This document shows, one piece after another, positions 27,077 through 37,440 of a stretch of 64,000 bases of DNA. The stretch covers positions 186,001 through 250,000 of the forward strand of contig NCCV01000003.1 of assembly GCA_002279825.1 (NCBI GenBank), in the 5' to 3' direction. The notes under the pieces are model-generated. The model ran no database searches and was not told where the DNA came from. It was given only the letters and a program-made list of their open reading frames with translations. Source of the stretch: Sphingomonadales bacterium 12-68-11. GTDB taxonomy: Bacteria; Pseudomonadota; Alphaproteobacteria; Sphingomonadales; Sphingomonadaceae. How positions within the stretch are numbered: the first letter of the stretch is position 1; every line of letters starts with the position of its first letter. The position numbers and the translations under genes are program-made.

Positions 27077-28194
27077 CCCTTGATCCTCTCGTTCACGATG
27101 GCCCCGCCCCGCGTCAGCCGCACGGCGTCGCCGATCTCCTCGTCGAGCACGGGCTTGCCCTGCTCTTTGTCCCAGAACGCGGACAGGAAGTTGAACAGGT
27201 TGCGCGCGTAGAGCGCAGAGGCGTCCGCTGCGAGATGGCCCGCAGTGTTCGAATAGCCGATGATCGTGACCCCGTGGCGCTGGACCGTCTGGTCGGCCAC
27301 CGAGCCTTCGACGTTGCCGCCCGCCGCCACCGCGAGATCGAAGATCACGCTGCCGGGCTTCATCGTCGCGATTTGCGCATCGCTGATGAGGCGGGGCGCG
27401 GCGCGGCCCGGGATCAGCGCGGTGGTGATGACGATGTCCTGCTTGGCAATGTGGCTCGAGACCAGCTCGGCCTGGGCCTTCTGATACTCCTCGCTCATCT
27501 CGGTGGCGTACCCGCCCGCGCCCTCGCCCTCGATGCCGGCGACGTTCTCGACGAACACCGGCTTGGCGCCGAGCGACTGGATCTGCTCCTTGGTGGCGCT
27601 GCGCACGTCGGTAGCGGAGACTTGCGCGCCCAGCCGCCGCGCGGTGGCGATCGCCTGGAGGCCGGCCACGCCGACGCCCATCACGAACACCTTGGCGGCC
27701 GAGACCGTGCCCGCCGCGGTCATCATCATCGGGAAGGCGCGGCCATAGGCGTTGGCGGCGGCCAGCACCGCCTTGTAGCCGGCGAGGTTCGATTGGCTGG
27801 ACAGCACATCCATGCTCTGTGCGCGGGTGATGCGCGGCATGAACTCCATCGCCAGCGCTTGGAGCCCCGCTGCCGCGTAAGCCGCGACGCGCTCGCGGCG
27901 GCCGTAGGGGTCGAAGATGGCCGCGACCCATGCGCGGGATGCGGCGCCCGCAAGCGCGCCGGGGTCCGGCGCCTGCACGCCGAGCACGATGTCCGCGCCC
28001 TTGACGGCCTCGGCGGCCGTGCCGAGTGCGGCGCCGGCGGCCGCGTAGTCCGCATCCGCAATCGCGGCGCCTTCGCCCGCGCCTTGCTCGACAGCCACGC
28101 TCGCACCGAGCGCGATGAACTTCTTGACCGTCTCCGGCGTCGCCGCGACGCGCCGCTCGCCCGCCTCGCGTTCGCGCAGGACGGCGATGCGCAT
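27073..28194 (-). CDS. NAD(P) transhydrogenase subunit alpha part 1 (NAD-binding)
   Basis: A 373-residue soluble NAD(H)-binding subunit, homologous to the N-terminal part of enteric PntA and to alanine dehydrogenase. Signatures: REREAGERRVAATPETV at the start, SSQSNLAGYKAV, and the Rossmann loop VFVMGVGVAGLQAIATARRLGA. The start at ATG 28192-28194 matches the family. It lies 11 bases after a 40-residue membrane protein. The remaining pnt genes are displaced downstream by the VOC and fasciclin genes. Confidence 0.95.
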   Translation of the reverse strand: MRIAVLREREAGERRVAATPETVKKFIALGASVAVEQGAGEGAAIADADYAAAGAALGTAAEAVKGADIVLGVQAPDPGALAGAASRAWVAAIFDPYGRRERVAAYAAAGLQALAMEFMPRITRAQSMDVLSSQSNLAGYKAVLAAANAYGRAFPMMMTAAGTVSAAKVFVMGVGVAGLQAIATARRLGAQVSATDVRSATKEQIQSLGAKPVFVENVAGIEGEGAGGYATEMSEEYQKAQAELVSSHIAKQDIVITTALIPGRAAPRLISDAQIATMKPGSVIFDLAVAAGGNVEGSVADQTVQRHGVTIIGYSNTAGHLAADASALYARNLFNFLSAFWDKEQGKPVLDEEIGDAVRLTRGGAIVNERIKG

Positions 28195-28205
28195 CCGGTC
28201 GATGC

Positions 28206-28328
28206 TCAGGAAATCAACAGGATGACAAGGACCACCACCACGGCCAGGATCGGCACTGACCACTTGATCAAGCCGATGAAACCTGAATAGGTCTGCTCCG
28301 CCGCCTTCATGTCGTTCGCCGGTTCCAT
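28206..28328 (-). CDS. Small aa3-type cytochrome c oxidase subunit IV-like protein
   Basis: A 40-residue protein starting MEPANDMKAAEQTYSGFIGL, then one transmembrane helix (WSVPILAVVVVLVILLIS). The pattern KxxEQTYxGFIxLxKWS followed by a C-terminal helix fits the bacterial aa3-type oxidase subunit IV family. It is the first gene of the pntA transcription unit. The family match is by eye on a very short protein, so an unrelated single-helix protein cannot be excluded. Confidence 0.7.
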   Translation of the reverse strand: MEPANDMKAAEQTYSGFIGLIKWSVPILAVVVVLVILLIS

Positions 28329-28465
28329 GCAGCAAATCCTCTCGATGACCCTGTTGGACCAGCTCTATCGTCGTGCGGCCGCCTGCTCAAGCCCGGTTGG
28401 GCTGCTTAATGGGCTCTTTACCCACGTGCGATAGGCCGGGCAGGCGAGACGCGATTGGGGATGGA

Positions 28466-29881
<1,416 letters not shown>

Positions 29882-29884
29882 GCG

Positions 29885-30997
29885 CTAGTCTCCCAGCCCA
29901 CTGAAATCGGTCAGCGCCGCGTCGCGCAGGCCGCGCCAGACATTGCGGGCCTGGACCGTGTCGTAGACGTCGTGCACGCGCAGGAGTTGATACCCGGCGT
30001 CCATCCCGCGCATCGCCAGCGCCACGCTGCCGCCGAGCCGCTTGTGCGCCGGGGCCTCGTTCGACAGCGCGCCGATCATCCGCTTGCGGCTGGCGCCGAG
30101 CAGCAGCGGCTGGCCGAGCGCGTGGAACAGCGGCAACGCGTTGAGCAGCGCGAGATTGTCGCCCATCGTCTTGCCGAAGCCGATCCCGGGATCGAGCACG
30201 ATCCGGGCGCGGTCGATGCCCGCCTCGATCGCCCGGTCGCGCGCCGCGCGCAGCCAATCGAACACCTCGAACACCACGTTGCCGTATCCCGCCCCGGCGT
30301 GGAGGTCTTCGCCCTCCCCCGGCGCGTGCATGAGGATTACCGGCGCGCCGCTGGCGGCGGCGAACGCGAGGCTGCGCGGATCGTGGCGCAGTGCCGAGAC
30401 GTCGTTGATCACGTGCGCGCCCGCCGACAGCGCCGCTTCCATCACCGCCGGGCGGCGCGTGTCGACGCTGACCGCGGCGCCCATCGCCACGCAGCGCTCG
30501 ATCGCCGGGACGACGCGCTTGATTTCGTCGCCTTCCCACACCGCCGCCGCACCCGGCCGGGTGCTTTCGCCGCCGACGTCGATGAGTGCCGCCCCCGCCT
30601 CGTGCATCATCGCGGCCTGGGCGTGGGCTTCTTCGGGATCGTCGAGGAACTTGCCGCCATCGGAGAAGCTGTCGGGGGTGACGTTGAGCACGCCCATGAC
30701 CTGCGGCTGGTCGAGCCGGATCGTGCGCTCGCCAAGCTGCAGCGGCGGGTGCGCGGTGGTCAGCCCCGCCCACTGCGCTTCGGCCTCGGCGCCAAGGTCG
30801 GCTGGTAGGCGGGACAAGGCGTTCGGGATCCCGGCTGAGGTGGTAAGCTCGCGGCTCACCACGGTTCCGCCGCGGGTCACGGTAACCGCGAATTCGCGCG
30901 CAAAGGCCATTCCGCCGGCGAGCCGGACCGCATCGCCAGCAACCACCTGTGGGCTTGAAACAAGCGTTAGCGGCTGGAGGTAAAGTCGATCAGGCAA
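29885..30997 (-). CDS. folP: Dihydropteroate synthase
   Basis: Folate-pathway enzyme that joins para-aminobenzoate to the pterin diphosphate; the sulfonamide target. Signatures: GVLNVTPDSFSDGGKF, ALIDVGGESTRPGA, ALIDVG/HVINDVSALRHDP and GASRKRMIG. The protein is 370 residues with a roughly 100-residue N-terminal extension before the TIM barrel, as seen in other sphingomonads. No ATG fits the start; a TTG at 30995-30997 opens the frame. The stop faces the response-regulator stop with a 3-base gap. Confidence 0.92.
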   Translation of the reverse strand: MPDRLYLQPLTLVSSPQVVAGDAVRLAGGMAFAREFAVTVTRGGTVVSRELTTSAGIPNALSRLPADLGAEAEAQWAGLTTAHPPLQLGERTIRLDQPQVMGVLNVTPDSFSDGGKFLDDPEEAHAQAAMMHEAGAALIDVGGESTRPGAAAVWEGDEIKRVVPAIERCVAMGAAVSVDTRRPAVMEAALSAGAHVINDVSALRHDPRSLAFAAASGAPVILMHAPGEGEDLHAGAGYGNVVFEVFDWLRAARDRAIEAGIDRARIVLDPGIGFGKTMGDNLALLNALPLFHALGQPLLLGASRKRMIGALSNEAPAHKRLGGSVALAMRGMDAGYQLLRVHDVYDTVQARNVWRGLRDAALTDFSGLGD

Positions 30998-31030
30998 TCC
31001 AGAGTCCGGATACCGAAATGGGGACCAGCA

Positions 31031-31273
31031 TCAGTCTTCGAGTTCCAGGCGCCGCTCGATCCGCGCAACACGATCTCGCAACGCGTCTAGAGCATGTCGA
31101 TCTTCGATCTGCTCTGCATAGCCATGCGAAATCTCACGGCTCATGCCGGCGATTTTGGTTTCGATCTGGCCGAGCCTCCTCAGGATTTCGCCGTCGCGAT
31201 CACGCGAAGCGGATTGCTCGGCCTGAATTCGCTTGAGATGTTCAAGCAGGAGGTTCTCGACGTTCTTGGTCAT
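31031..31273 (-). CDS. Small coiled-coil protein (paralogue of the nuo-operon one)
   Basis: An 80-residue charged, all-helical protein: LLLEHLKRIQAEQSASRDRD, a central heptad region (EILRRLGQIETKIAGM), and a C-terminal DRVARIERRLELED. The end closely resembles that of the 75-residue protein at 6360-6587 (DRVERIERRLELVE), so the two belong to one small family. It lies between ccrM and folP on the same strand, 33 bases before the folP TTG. Function unknown. Confidence 0.75.
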   Translation of the reverse strand: MTKNVENLLLEHLKRIQAEQSASRDRDGEILRRLGQIETKIAGMSREISHGYAEQIEDRHALDALRDRVARIERRLELED

Positions 31274-31311
31274 GATCCCAGTCTAGCAGATCGGGCGTTT
31301 CCGGAACATCA

Positions 31312-32621
<1,310 letters not shown>

Positions 32622-32626
32622 GCCGT

Positions 32627-33673
32627 TCACTTTCCTGCCGCCCGCGCTTCGGCGACGACCGCCTCGAGCGCATCGATCACAACTTGCGGCTTGCTGCCCT
32701 GAATGTTGTGGTTCGCCCCGGGCACCCGGGCATTGACGCCGCGCGACGACAGCGCCGCGAGCTCGTCATGCGCCCGATTCCAGTGCGCGTCCCACGCGGC
32801 CGACGCCGCAATCTGTTCGGGCGGAGTGCCCGGCGGCAAAGGCGGCGAGACCGTGGCCGTCAGCACCACAAGCGGCATGTCGCGGTAATTGCGCTGAGGG
32901 TTGACGACGAGCCGCGAGCTTTCAGGAATGCTGCTCAGCGCTGAGATCTGGCTCTCATATTGCAAAGGGTTGCCGATCACCTTGGCCGCAAGCGCTTGTT
33001 TGAGGACGTCCGGCATGAACGGGGGGTAGGTAATGCAGTTGCCGGGGTCCGGCCCCCCGAGGCGCAGGGCTCCGCTGCGAATCTGCTCGGCGCAGGCTCT
33101 GAACACGCTGAGCATCCGGTCCTGCTGCGCGGTGTCCGGCAGCGATTGCGGCATGATGCGCGCGAGCGTCGCAATTTGATCGGGGATACTCGGATCGACG
33201 AGCACCATGCCGACGGTCCGCTCGGGATGCCGGTCGGCGAACAGCAGGCTCTCGTACGAGCCGAGCGAGTGCCCGACGAGTACGTAGGGCCCGGGGATCT
33301 TGCCAGTGGCGAGCGCCGCCTCGAGGTCGGCGGTCGCGGTCGCGACGGTTTGCGGCACCGCGCTTCCGTCGCTCAATCCCCAACCGGGGCGGTCCCAGGC
33401 GCACACGCGGGTAGTCTTGGCCATGGCCGGCTGCACGGTGGCCCAGCCGAACGCGTTCGACCCGCCGCCCGCTGTCAGGATGACCGTGGGCGAACCCACT
33501 CCCATGCAGACGAACGCGAGCTGGCGCCCGTCAGGCAGGGTAACCGCGTCCTCCTCGCTCGCATAAGGCACCAGCGATTCGCGCACTTCGTCGAGCGCGG
33601 GGCCTTGCTGCGCGCTCGCCACGACGCTCGTCAGCCCGGACAGCGCCAGTATCAGCACTTTGAACGCGTTCAT
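32627..33673 (-). CDS. Exported alpha/beta-hydrolase
   Basis: A 348-residue hydrolase with a signal peptide (VLILALSGLTSVVASA). The fold is shown by VILTAGGGSNAFGW (oxyanion region), CAWDRPGWGLSDG, the nucleophile elbow GHSLGSYES, an acid in VLVDPS, and a late His in VPGANHNI. Substrate unknown. It is divergent from a TetR gene, with a perfect palindrome between them, so it is probably the repressor's target. Confidence 0.9.
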   Translation of the reverse strand: MNAFKVLILALSGLTSVVASAQQGPALDEVRESLVPYASEEDAVTLPDGRQLAFVCMGVGSPTVILTAGGGSNAFGWATVQPAMAKTTRVCAWDRPGWGLSDGSAVPQTVATATADLEAALATGKIPGPYVLVGHSLGSYESLLFADRHPERTVGMVLVDPSIPDQIATLARIMPQSLPDTAQQDRMLSVFRACAEQIRSGALRLGGPDPGNCITYPPFMPDVLKQALAAKVIGNPLQYESQISALSSIPESSRLVVNPQRNYRDMPLVVLTATVSPPLPPGTPPEQIAASAAWDAHWNRAHDELAALSSRGVNARVPGANHNIQGSKPQVVIDALEAVVAEARAAGK

Positions 33674-33712
33674 TCGGCTTCTCCCAACGCGTCGGGTTAC
33701 GCGTATTCTTCT

Positions 33713-33731
33713 AGACTAACACTGTTAGTCT
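33713..33731. promoter_or_regulatory. Perfect palindromic operator between the hydrolase and tetR genes
   Basis: AGACTAAC-ACT-GTTAGTCT, an 8-3-8 perfect inverted repeat. It lies 39 bases before the hydrolase ATG and 16 bases before the TetR ATG. Size, symmetry and position fit a TetR-family operator controlling both divergent genes. Confidence 0.75.
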
Positions 33732-33747
33732 GACACAGTGGAAGCCG

Positions 33748-34302
33748 ATGACAAGCCGAAATCTCAATCGAGAAACGATTGTGCGCGCGGCCCTCGACCT
33801 TCTGGAGGAGAAGGGGCTCGAGGCCGTCAGCCTGCGCAACGTCGCCGCCGCAGTCGGTGCGCGCGCGCCTTCGCTCTACTGGCATGTCACCGACAAGGCC
33901 GCGCTGTTCGGCTTCATGTCGGAAGCGATCTTTCGCGAGTGCCTCGACAGGGTGCCCGCATCCGACGATTGGCGCGATTGGCTACGCGGTCTCGGGACGA
34001 CCGTCTGGCGCACGCAACGGCAAACCCGGGACCTTCACCAACTGATGATGCAGTCGAAGATGGACGCCGAGACGCTCGCCGGTTTCACCGCGCGGATGGT
34101 CGGCGACTTGACCGCCAGAGGGCTCGATCCGGCGGTCGCCTTCGAAGCGCAGAAATCGGTCATGGCGCTCGTCACCGGATGGACAATGATGCCAAACGAC
34201 CCCGCGTTCCGCGAGAGCCCGCCGGAGCAGAGCTTCCTGCAGTGCTTGGACGCGGTCATCCGCGGTTGGGACCAGTTGGGCCCGGCGCCTAAGTCGCTCT
34301 GA
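33748..34302 (+). CDS. TetR-family transcriptional repressor
   Basis: A 184-residue regulator. The N-terminal helix-turn-helix is VRAALDLLEEKGLEAVSLRNVAAAVGARAPSLYWHV-like in layout, with LYWHVTDKAALF as the recognition helix and following helix, closest to the Tet-type (YWH) rather than the AcrR-type (YRHF) signature. The C-terminal domain, with LMMQSKMDAETLAGF and TGWTMMPNDPAF, should bind the inducer. It is divergent from the hydrolase. Its 3' end overlaps the convergent rnhB by 14 bases. Confidence 0.92.
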   Translation: MTSRNLNRETIVRAALDLLEEKGLEAVSLRNVAAAVGARAPSLYWHVTDKAALFGFMSEAIFRECLDRVPASDDWRDWLRGLGTTVWRTQRQTRDLHQLMMQSKMDAETLAGFTARMVGDLTARGLDPAVAFEAQKSVMALVTGWTMMPNDPAFRESPPEQSFLQCLDAVIRGWDQLGPAPKSL

Positions 34303-34963
34303 TCTCGAGCGGAAGCACAGCCTGCGCGACCGGGGCGAAGCTGCGGCGGTGGAGTGGGGTCGGGCCGTGGGTGCGGAGCGCTGCCAAATGCTCGGGCGTG
34401 CCGTAGCCGGCGTTGGTATGCCAGCCGTAATGCGGGTGCGCGCGCGCGTGTTCGCGCATGATCCGGTCGCGGTGGGTCTTGGCGAGAATCGACGCGGCCG
34501 AGATGCACGGCTCGCTGGCGTCGCCGCCGACGATCGGCCGGGCGGGCCAGCGCCAGTCGGGCTGCCGCCGAGCCGGTGTCAGGTTGCCGTCGACCAGAAC
34601 CCGATGCGGATCGCACCCGATCGCCTCGCACAACCGCGTGACCGCCAGCGTCATCGCCAGCATCGTCGCGTGGAAGATGTTGAGCCGATCGATCAGCTCG
34701 ACCTCGACTACTCCGATCCCGAACGCGCAGCGGCGGCGGATGCGCGCCTCGAGCGCTTCGCGCACCTCGCGCGGCAGCTTCTTGGAATCGTCGAGCCCCG
34801 ACGGTCTCGGCTTGCACAGCAGCACGGCGGCGGCCACAACGGGGCCCGCCAGCGGTCCGCGGCCGGCTTCGTCTACCCCGACGATGAGTTCGTCCGCGAG
34901 ACCGGCACAAAAATCTGGACAGGGAGTTCCCGAGAGCATGCGCAAGCCAATCCTCGCCGCCAT
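34289..34963 (-). CDS. rnhB: Ribonuclease HII
   Basis: Removes ribonucleotides from DNA and RNA primers from RNA:DNA hybrids. Catalytic Asp31-Glu32 in GVDEAGRGPLAGPV, LDDSKKLP, an Asp in VLVDGN, and SILAKTHRD are all present. I place the start at ATG 34961-34963 because AGGGGAATAGG precedes it (224 residues); the ATG eight codons later has a poorer site. Either way the 5' end overlaps the divergent sugar dehydrogenase gene. rnhB and ccrM are usually neighbours in alphaproteobacteria. Confidence 0.94.
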   Translation of the reverse strand: MAARIGLRMLSGTPCPDFCAGLADELIVGVDEAGRGPLAGPVVAAAVLLCKPRPSGLDDSKKLPREVREALEARIRRRCAFGIGVVEVELIDRLNIFHATMLAMTLAVTRLCEAIGCDPHRVLVDGNLTPARRQPDWRWPARPIVGGDASEPCISAASILAKTHRDRIMREHARAHPHYGWHTNAGYGTPEHLAALRTHGPTPLHRRSFAPVAQAVLPLEIRAT

Positions 34964-36125
34964 CCTATTCCCCTGCGCCGTCAGCTTCGCAAGCTGCAGT
35001 GCCGCGCAGTCTGGGGATAGCGCCGCCGCGCCCGCCGCATCCACCGCGCAACCGTTCAAGATCGCCGAGAAGGGTACGTTCGCCGCTCCATGGGCGCTTG
35101 CCATCGCGCCTGGCACCCAGACTGTGTTCGTGACCGAAAAGGCCGGCACGATGAAGTTCGTCGATCTCGCCAGCGGGCGCACCGGCAGCGTCAGCGGGAT
35201 GCCGCAAGTGGTCAACGCCGGCCAGGGCGGCCTCGGCGACGTGGCTTTCCTCCCCTCCGAAAGCGCCGCAACGCTGGCGCGCCGCACGATCTACATAAGC
35301 TGGGCGGAAGCCGCCGCCGATGGCTCTGGGGCAAACCTCGCGGGGGCGGCGCTCGGGCGCGGTACGCTGGTCTGTCCGGCGAGCGGCGATTGCGCGGTCG
35401 AAGGCCTGACGGTGATCTGGCGCCAGACCCCCAAGGTCGCCAGCCGCGGGCACTACTCGCACAAGATCGCGTTCTCGCCCGATGGTCGTTACCTGTTCCT
35501 GTCCTCGGGCGAGCGCCAGCAGGGCGCGCCGGCGCAGGACCTCGGCAACAACCTCGGCAAAGTGCTGCGGCTCAATCTCGACGGCACGCCCGCCGCCGGC
35601 AATCCCTTCGCCGAGCGCGGCGGGGTCAGCCGCGAGATCTGGAGCTACGGACTTCGCAATCTGCTCGGGCTGCAATTCGACCTGACCGGGCAGCTCTTTG
35701 ACATCGAGCACGGGCCGCGCGGCGGCGACGAGATCAACCACATCGTGCCGGGCGCCAACTACGGCTGGCCGGTCCGCTCGAACGGCAACGACTACAGCGG
35801 CGCCGACATCCCCGACCACACCGCCGACGACGGCTTCACCAAGCCGCTGATCAGCTGGAACCCGGTGATCGCACCGGGCGACTTCATCTTCTACTCGGGC
35901 AAGCTCTGGCCGCAGTGGCGCAATCAGGCGCTGATCGCGGGCATGGGCGCGCAGAATGCGATGGGGATCATCCGCGTCTCGATCGCCGGCGAAAAGGGCA
36001 CCGAAGAAGCGCGCCACCGCTTCGACAAGCGGCTGCGCGACATCGCCGAGGCGCCCGACGGTTCGTTGCTGGTGATCGAGGATGGCGCGGGCGGACGCCT
36101 GCTGCATCTGACACCGGCGGGATAA
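34938..36125 (+). CDS. PQQ-dependent sugar dehydrogenase family lipoprotein
   Basis: A 395-residue soluble quinoprotein glucose-dehydrogenase-like beta-propeller (Asd/YliI type) that oxidises aldose sugars. Signatures: GRGHYSHKIAFSPDG-like region (SRGHYSHKIAFSPDGRYLF), EIWSYGLRNLLGL, EHGPRGGDEINHIVPGANYGWP and DIAEAPDGSLLVIEDG. The N-terminus carries a signal with Cys (CAVSFASCSAA) that may be lipidated. Its ATG at 34938-34940 lies within the divergent rnhB 5' end, so its promoter must lie in rnhB coding DNA. Confidence 0.88.
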   Translation: MRKPILAAILFPCAVSFASCSAAQSGDSAAAPAASTAQPFKIAEKGTFAAPWALAIAPGTQTVFVTEKAGTMKFVDLASGRTGSVSGMPQVVNAGQGGLGDVAFLPSESAATLARRTIYISWAEAAADGSGANLAGAALGRGTLVCPASGDCAVEGLTVIWRQTPKVASRGHYSHKIAFSPDGRYLFLSSGERQQGAPAQDLGNNLGKVLRLNLDGTPAAGNPFAERGGVSREIWSYGLRNLLGLQFDLTGQLFDIEHGPRGGDEINHIVPGANYGWPVRSNGNDYSGADIPDHTADDGFTKPLISWNPVIAPGDFIFYSGKLWPQWRNQALIAGMGAQNAMGIIRVSIAGEKGTEEARHRFDKRLRDIAEAPDGSLLVIEDGAGGRLLHLTPAG

Positions 36126-36153
36126 CTCCTTTCGTCATGGTGAGTGTAGCGTA

Positions 36154-36188
36154 GCAATCCAGGGCAACGTTGAACCGCCCTGGATTGC
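36154..36188. repeat. Palindromic intergenic element with GCAATCCAGGGC arms
   Basis: A perfect 12-bp inverted repeat (GCAATCCAGGGC / GCCCTGGATTGC) with an 11-base loop, 29 bases after the sugar dehydrogenase stop. The flanks (GTCATGGTGAG on the left, CTCGCACTGACGAGAG on the right) are also partly complementary. The whole stretch, 36131-36227, resembles the palindromic chromosomal repeats seen in many Sphingomonadales intergenic regions. It could also end transcription. Confidence 0.6.
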
Positions 36189-36267
36189 CGGGGGATCCGC
36201 GGTCCCTCGCACTGACGAGAGAGTTGCATTGCGAATCCGGCCGGGGGCTCCTATCGGCGCGCCTCCC

Positions 36268-36801
36268 ATGGACGACCTTGCGCTCTCGACTCTGATTCCG
36301 CTCGACCAGGTGCCTGACGCGGCGGTGGTCGCGGTGCTCGACCGCGCCTTTGGCCCGACACGCACCGGCCTCACCTCCTATGCCATCCGGCAGGCCGCCG
36401 AACCGCTCGCACCGCTATGCTTCGCCGCGCTCGACGAACGCGGCGAACTGGTTGGGGTGATCAAGGCGCACCCGGTGGCGCTGACCGAGCCGGCGGGGAA
36501 GGCGCATCCGCTGATCATGATCGGCCCGGTGGCGATCGTGCCCGAGCGGCAGGGTCAGGGCTTCGGCCGCGCGCTGATGGCGGCGCAGGCCGAAGCGATC
36601 GCGGCGGCACGAGCCGAGGGTGCGCCGGCGTTGGCGCAAGTGCTCATTGGCGATGCGCCCTACTACGGCCCGTTCGGCTTCAGCGAGGCCCCGCGCGGCT
36701 GGACCTGCCCCGGTCCGTGGGACCCGGCGCGGCTCCTGGTGCGCGGCGCCGATCCGGCCGCACTCCCGCCTGCCGGGATGCTCGGGCCTTGGCGGACTTA
36801 G
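36268..36801 (+). CDS. GNAT-family N-acetyltransferase
   Basis: A 177-residue acetyltransferase. The acetyl-CoA loop is seen in IGPVAIVPERQGQGFGRALM (Q/RxxGxG/A), and the C-terminal DAPYYGPFGFSEAPR segment is typical of the YhbS-like subgroup. The start is ATG 36268-36270; an upstream TTG would only add an unlikely leader. It is followed after 24 bases by the NUDIX gene, so the three genes GNAT-NUDIX-cca form a probable operon. Substrate unknown. Confidence 0.9.
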   Translation: MDDLALSTLIPLDQVPDAAVVAVLDRAFGPTRTGLTSYAIRQAAEPLAPLCFAALDERGELVGVIKAHPVALTEPAGKAHPLIMIGPVAIVPERQGQGFGRALMAAQAEAIAAARAEGAPALAQVLIGDAPYYGPFGFSEAPRGWTCPGPWDPARLLVRGADPAALPPAGMLGPWRT

Positions 36802-36825
36802 GGCGATCTGGCATTCGCTGGCCGG

Positions 36826-37440
36826 ATGAGCCGGCTGTTCGATCACCTGTCACGCCTGTTCGATGAGGGCCACGGAGTCGAGCTGGCGGACTTGCGCAGC
36901 GACGCTCCGTTCGCGCCCCCGGAAGTGCGCCAGGCGGCGGTGCTGATCGCGGTGACCGACCGCGCCAACGATGACGGTGGGCCCGGCGTGATCCTGATCC
37001 ATCGGCCCGACGCGATGCGCGCGCATCCCGGGCAGATCGCCTTCCCGGGCGGCAAGCTCGATCCCGGCGAGAATGCGGTGGCGGCCGCGCTGCGCGAGGC
37101 GCACGAGGAACTGGCGATCGAGCCGGGCCAGGTCCGGATTGTCGGCGCGAGCGACCGGTTCGTGACCGCGACCGGCTATGACGTGACCCCGGTGTTGGGG
37201 CTGGTCCGCCCCGACCTCGCGCTGGTGCCCAACCCGCACGAAGTGGCCGAATGGTTCGAAGCACCGCTCGCCTACTTGCTCGATCCGGCCAACCACGCGA
37301 TCAAGGAGACCGAGTGGCTCGGACGCGTGCGACCCTACGTCGAGATCGAGTGGCAGGGTCACCGCATCTGGGGCGTGACCGCCGCGATCATCGCCAACCT
37401 GGCGCAGCGGCTGGCGTGGCGGGAACTGGCCGATGGCTGA
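36826..37440 (+). CDS. NUDIX hydrolase, CoA pyrophosphatase type
   Basis: A 204-residue NUDIX enzyme. The Nudix box GGKLDPGENAVAAALREAHE followed by EL contains the metal-binding REAHEEL; the preceding MRAHPGQIAFPGG is the UPF0035 signature of NudL-type CoA diphosphatases, which hydrolyse CoA and its derivatives. The 3' end overlaps the CCA-adding enzyme gene by 8 bases, so the two are translationally coupled. Confidence 0.93.
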   Translation: MSRLFDHLSRLFDEGHGVELADLRSDAPFAPPEVRQAAVLIAVTDRANDDGGPGVILIHRPDAMRAHPGQIAFPGGKLDPGENAVAAALREAHEELAIEPGQVRIVGASDRFVTATGYDVTPVLGLVRPDLALVPNPHEVAEWFEAPLAYLLDPANHAIKETEWLGRVRPYVEIEWQGHRIWGVTAAIIANLAQRLAWRELADG

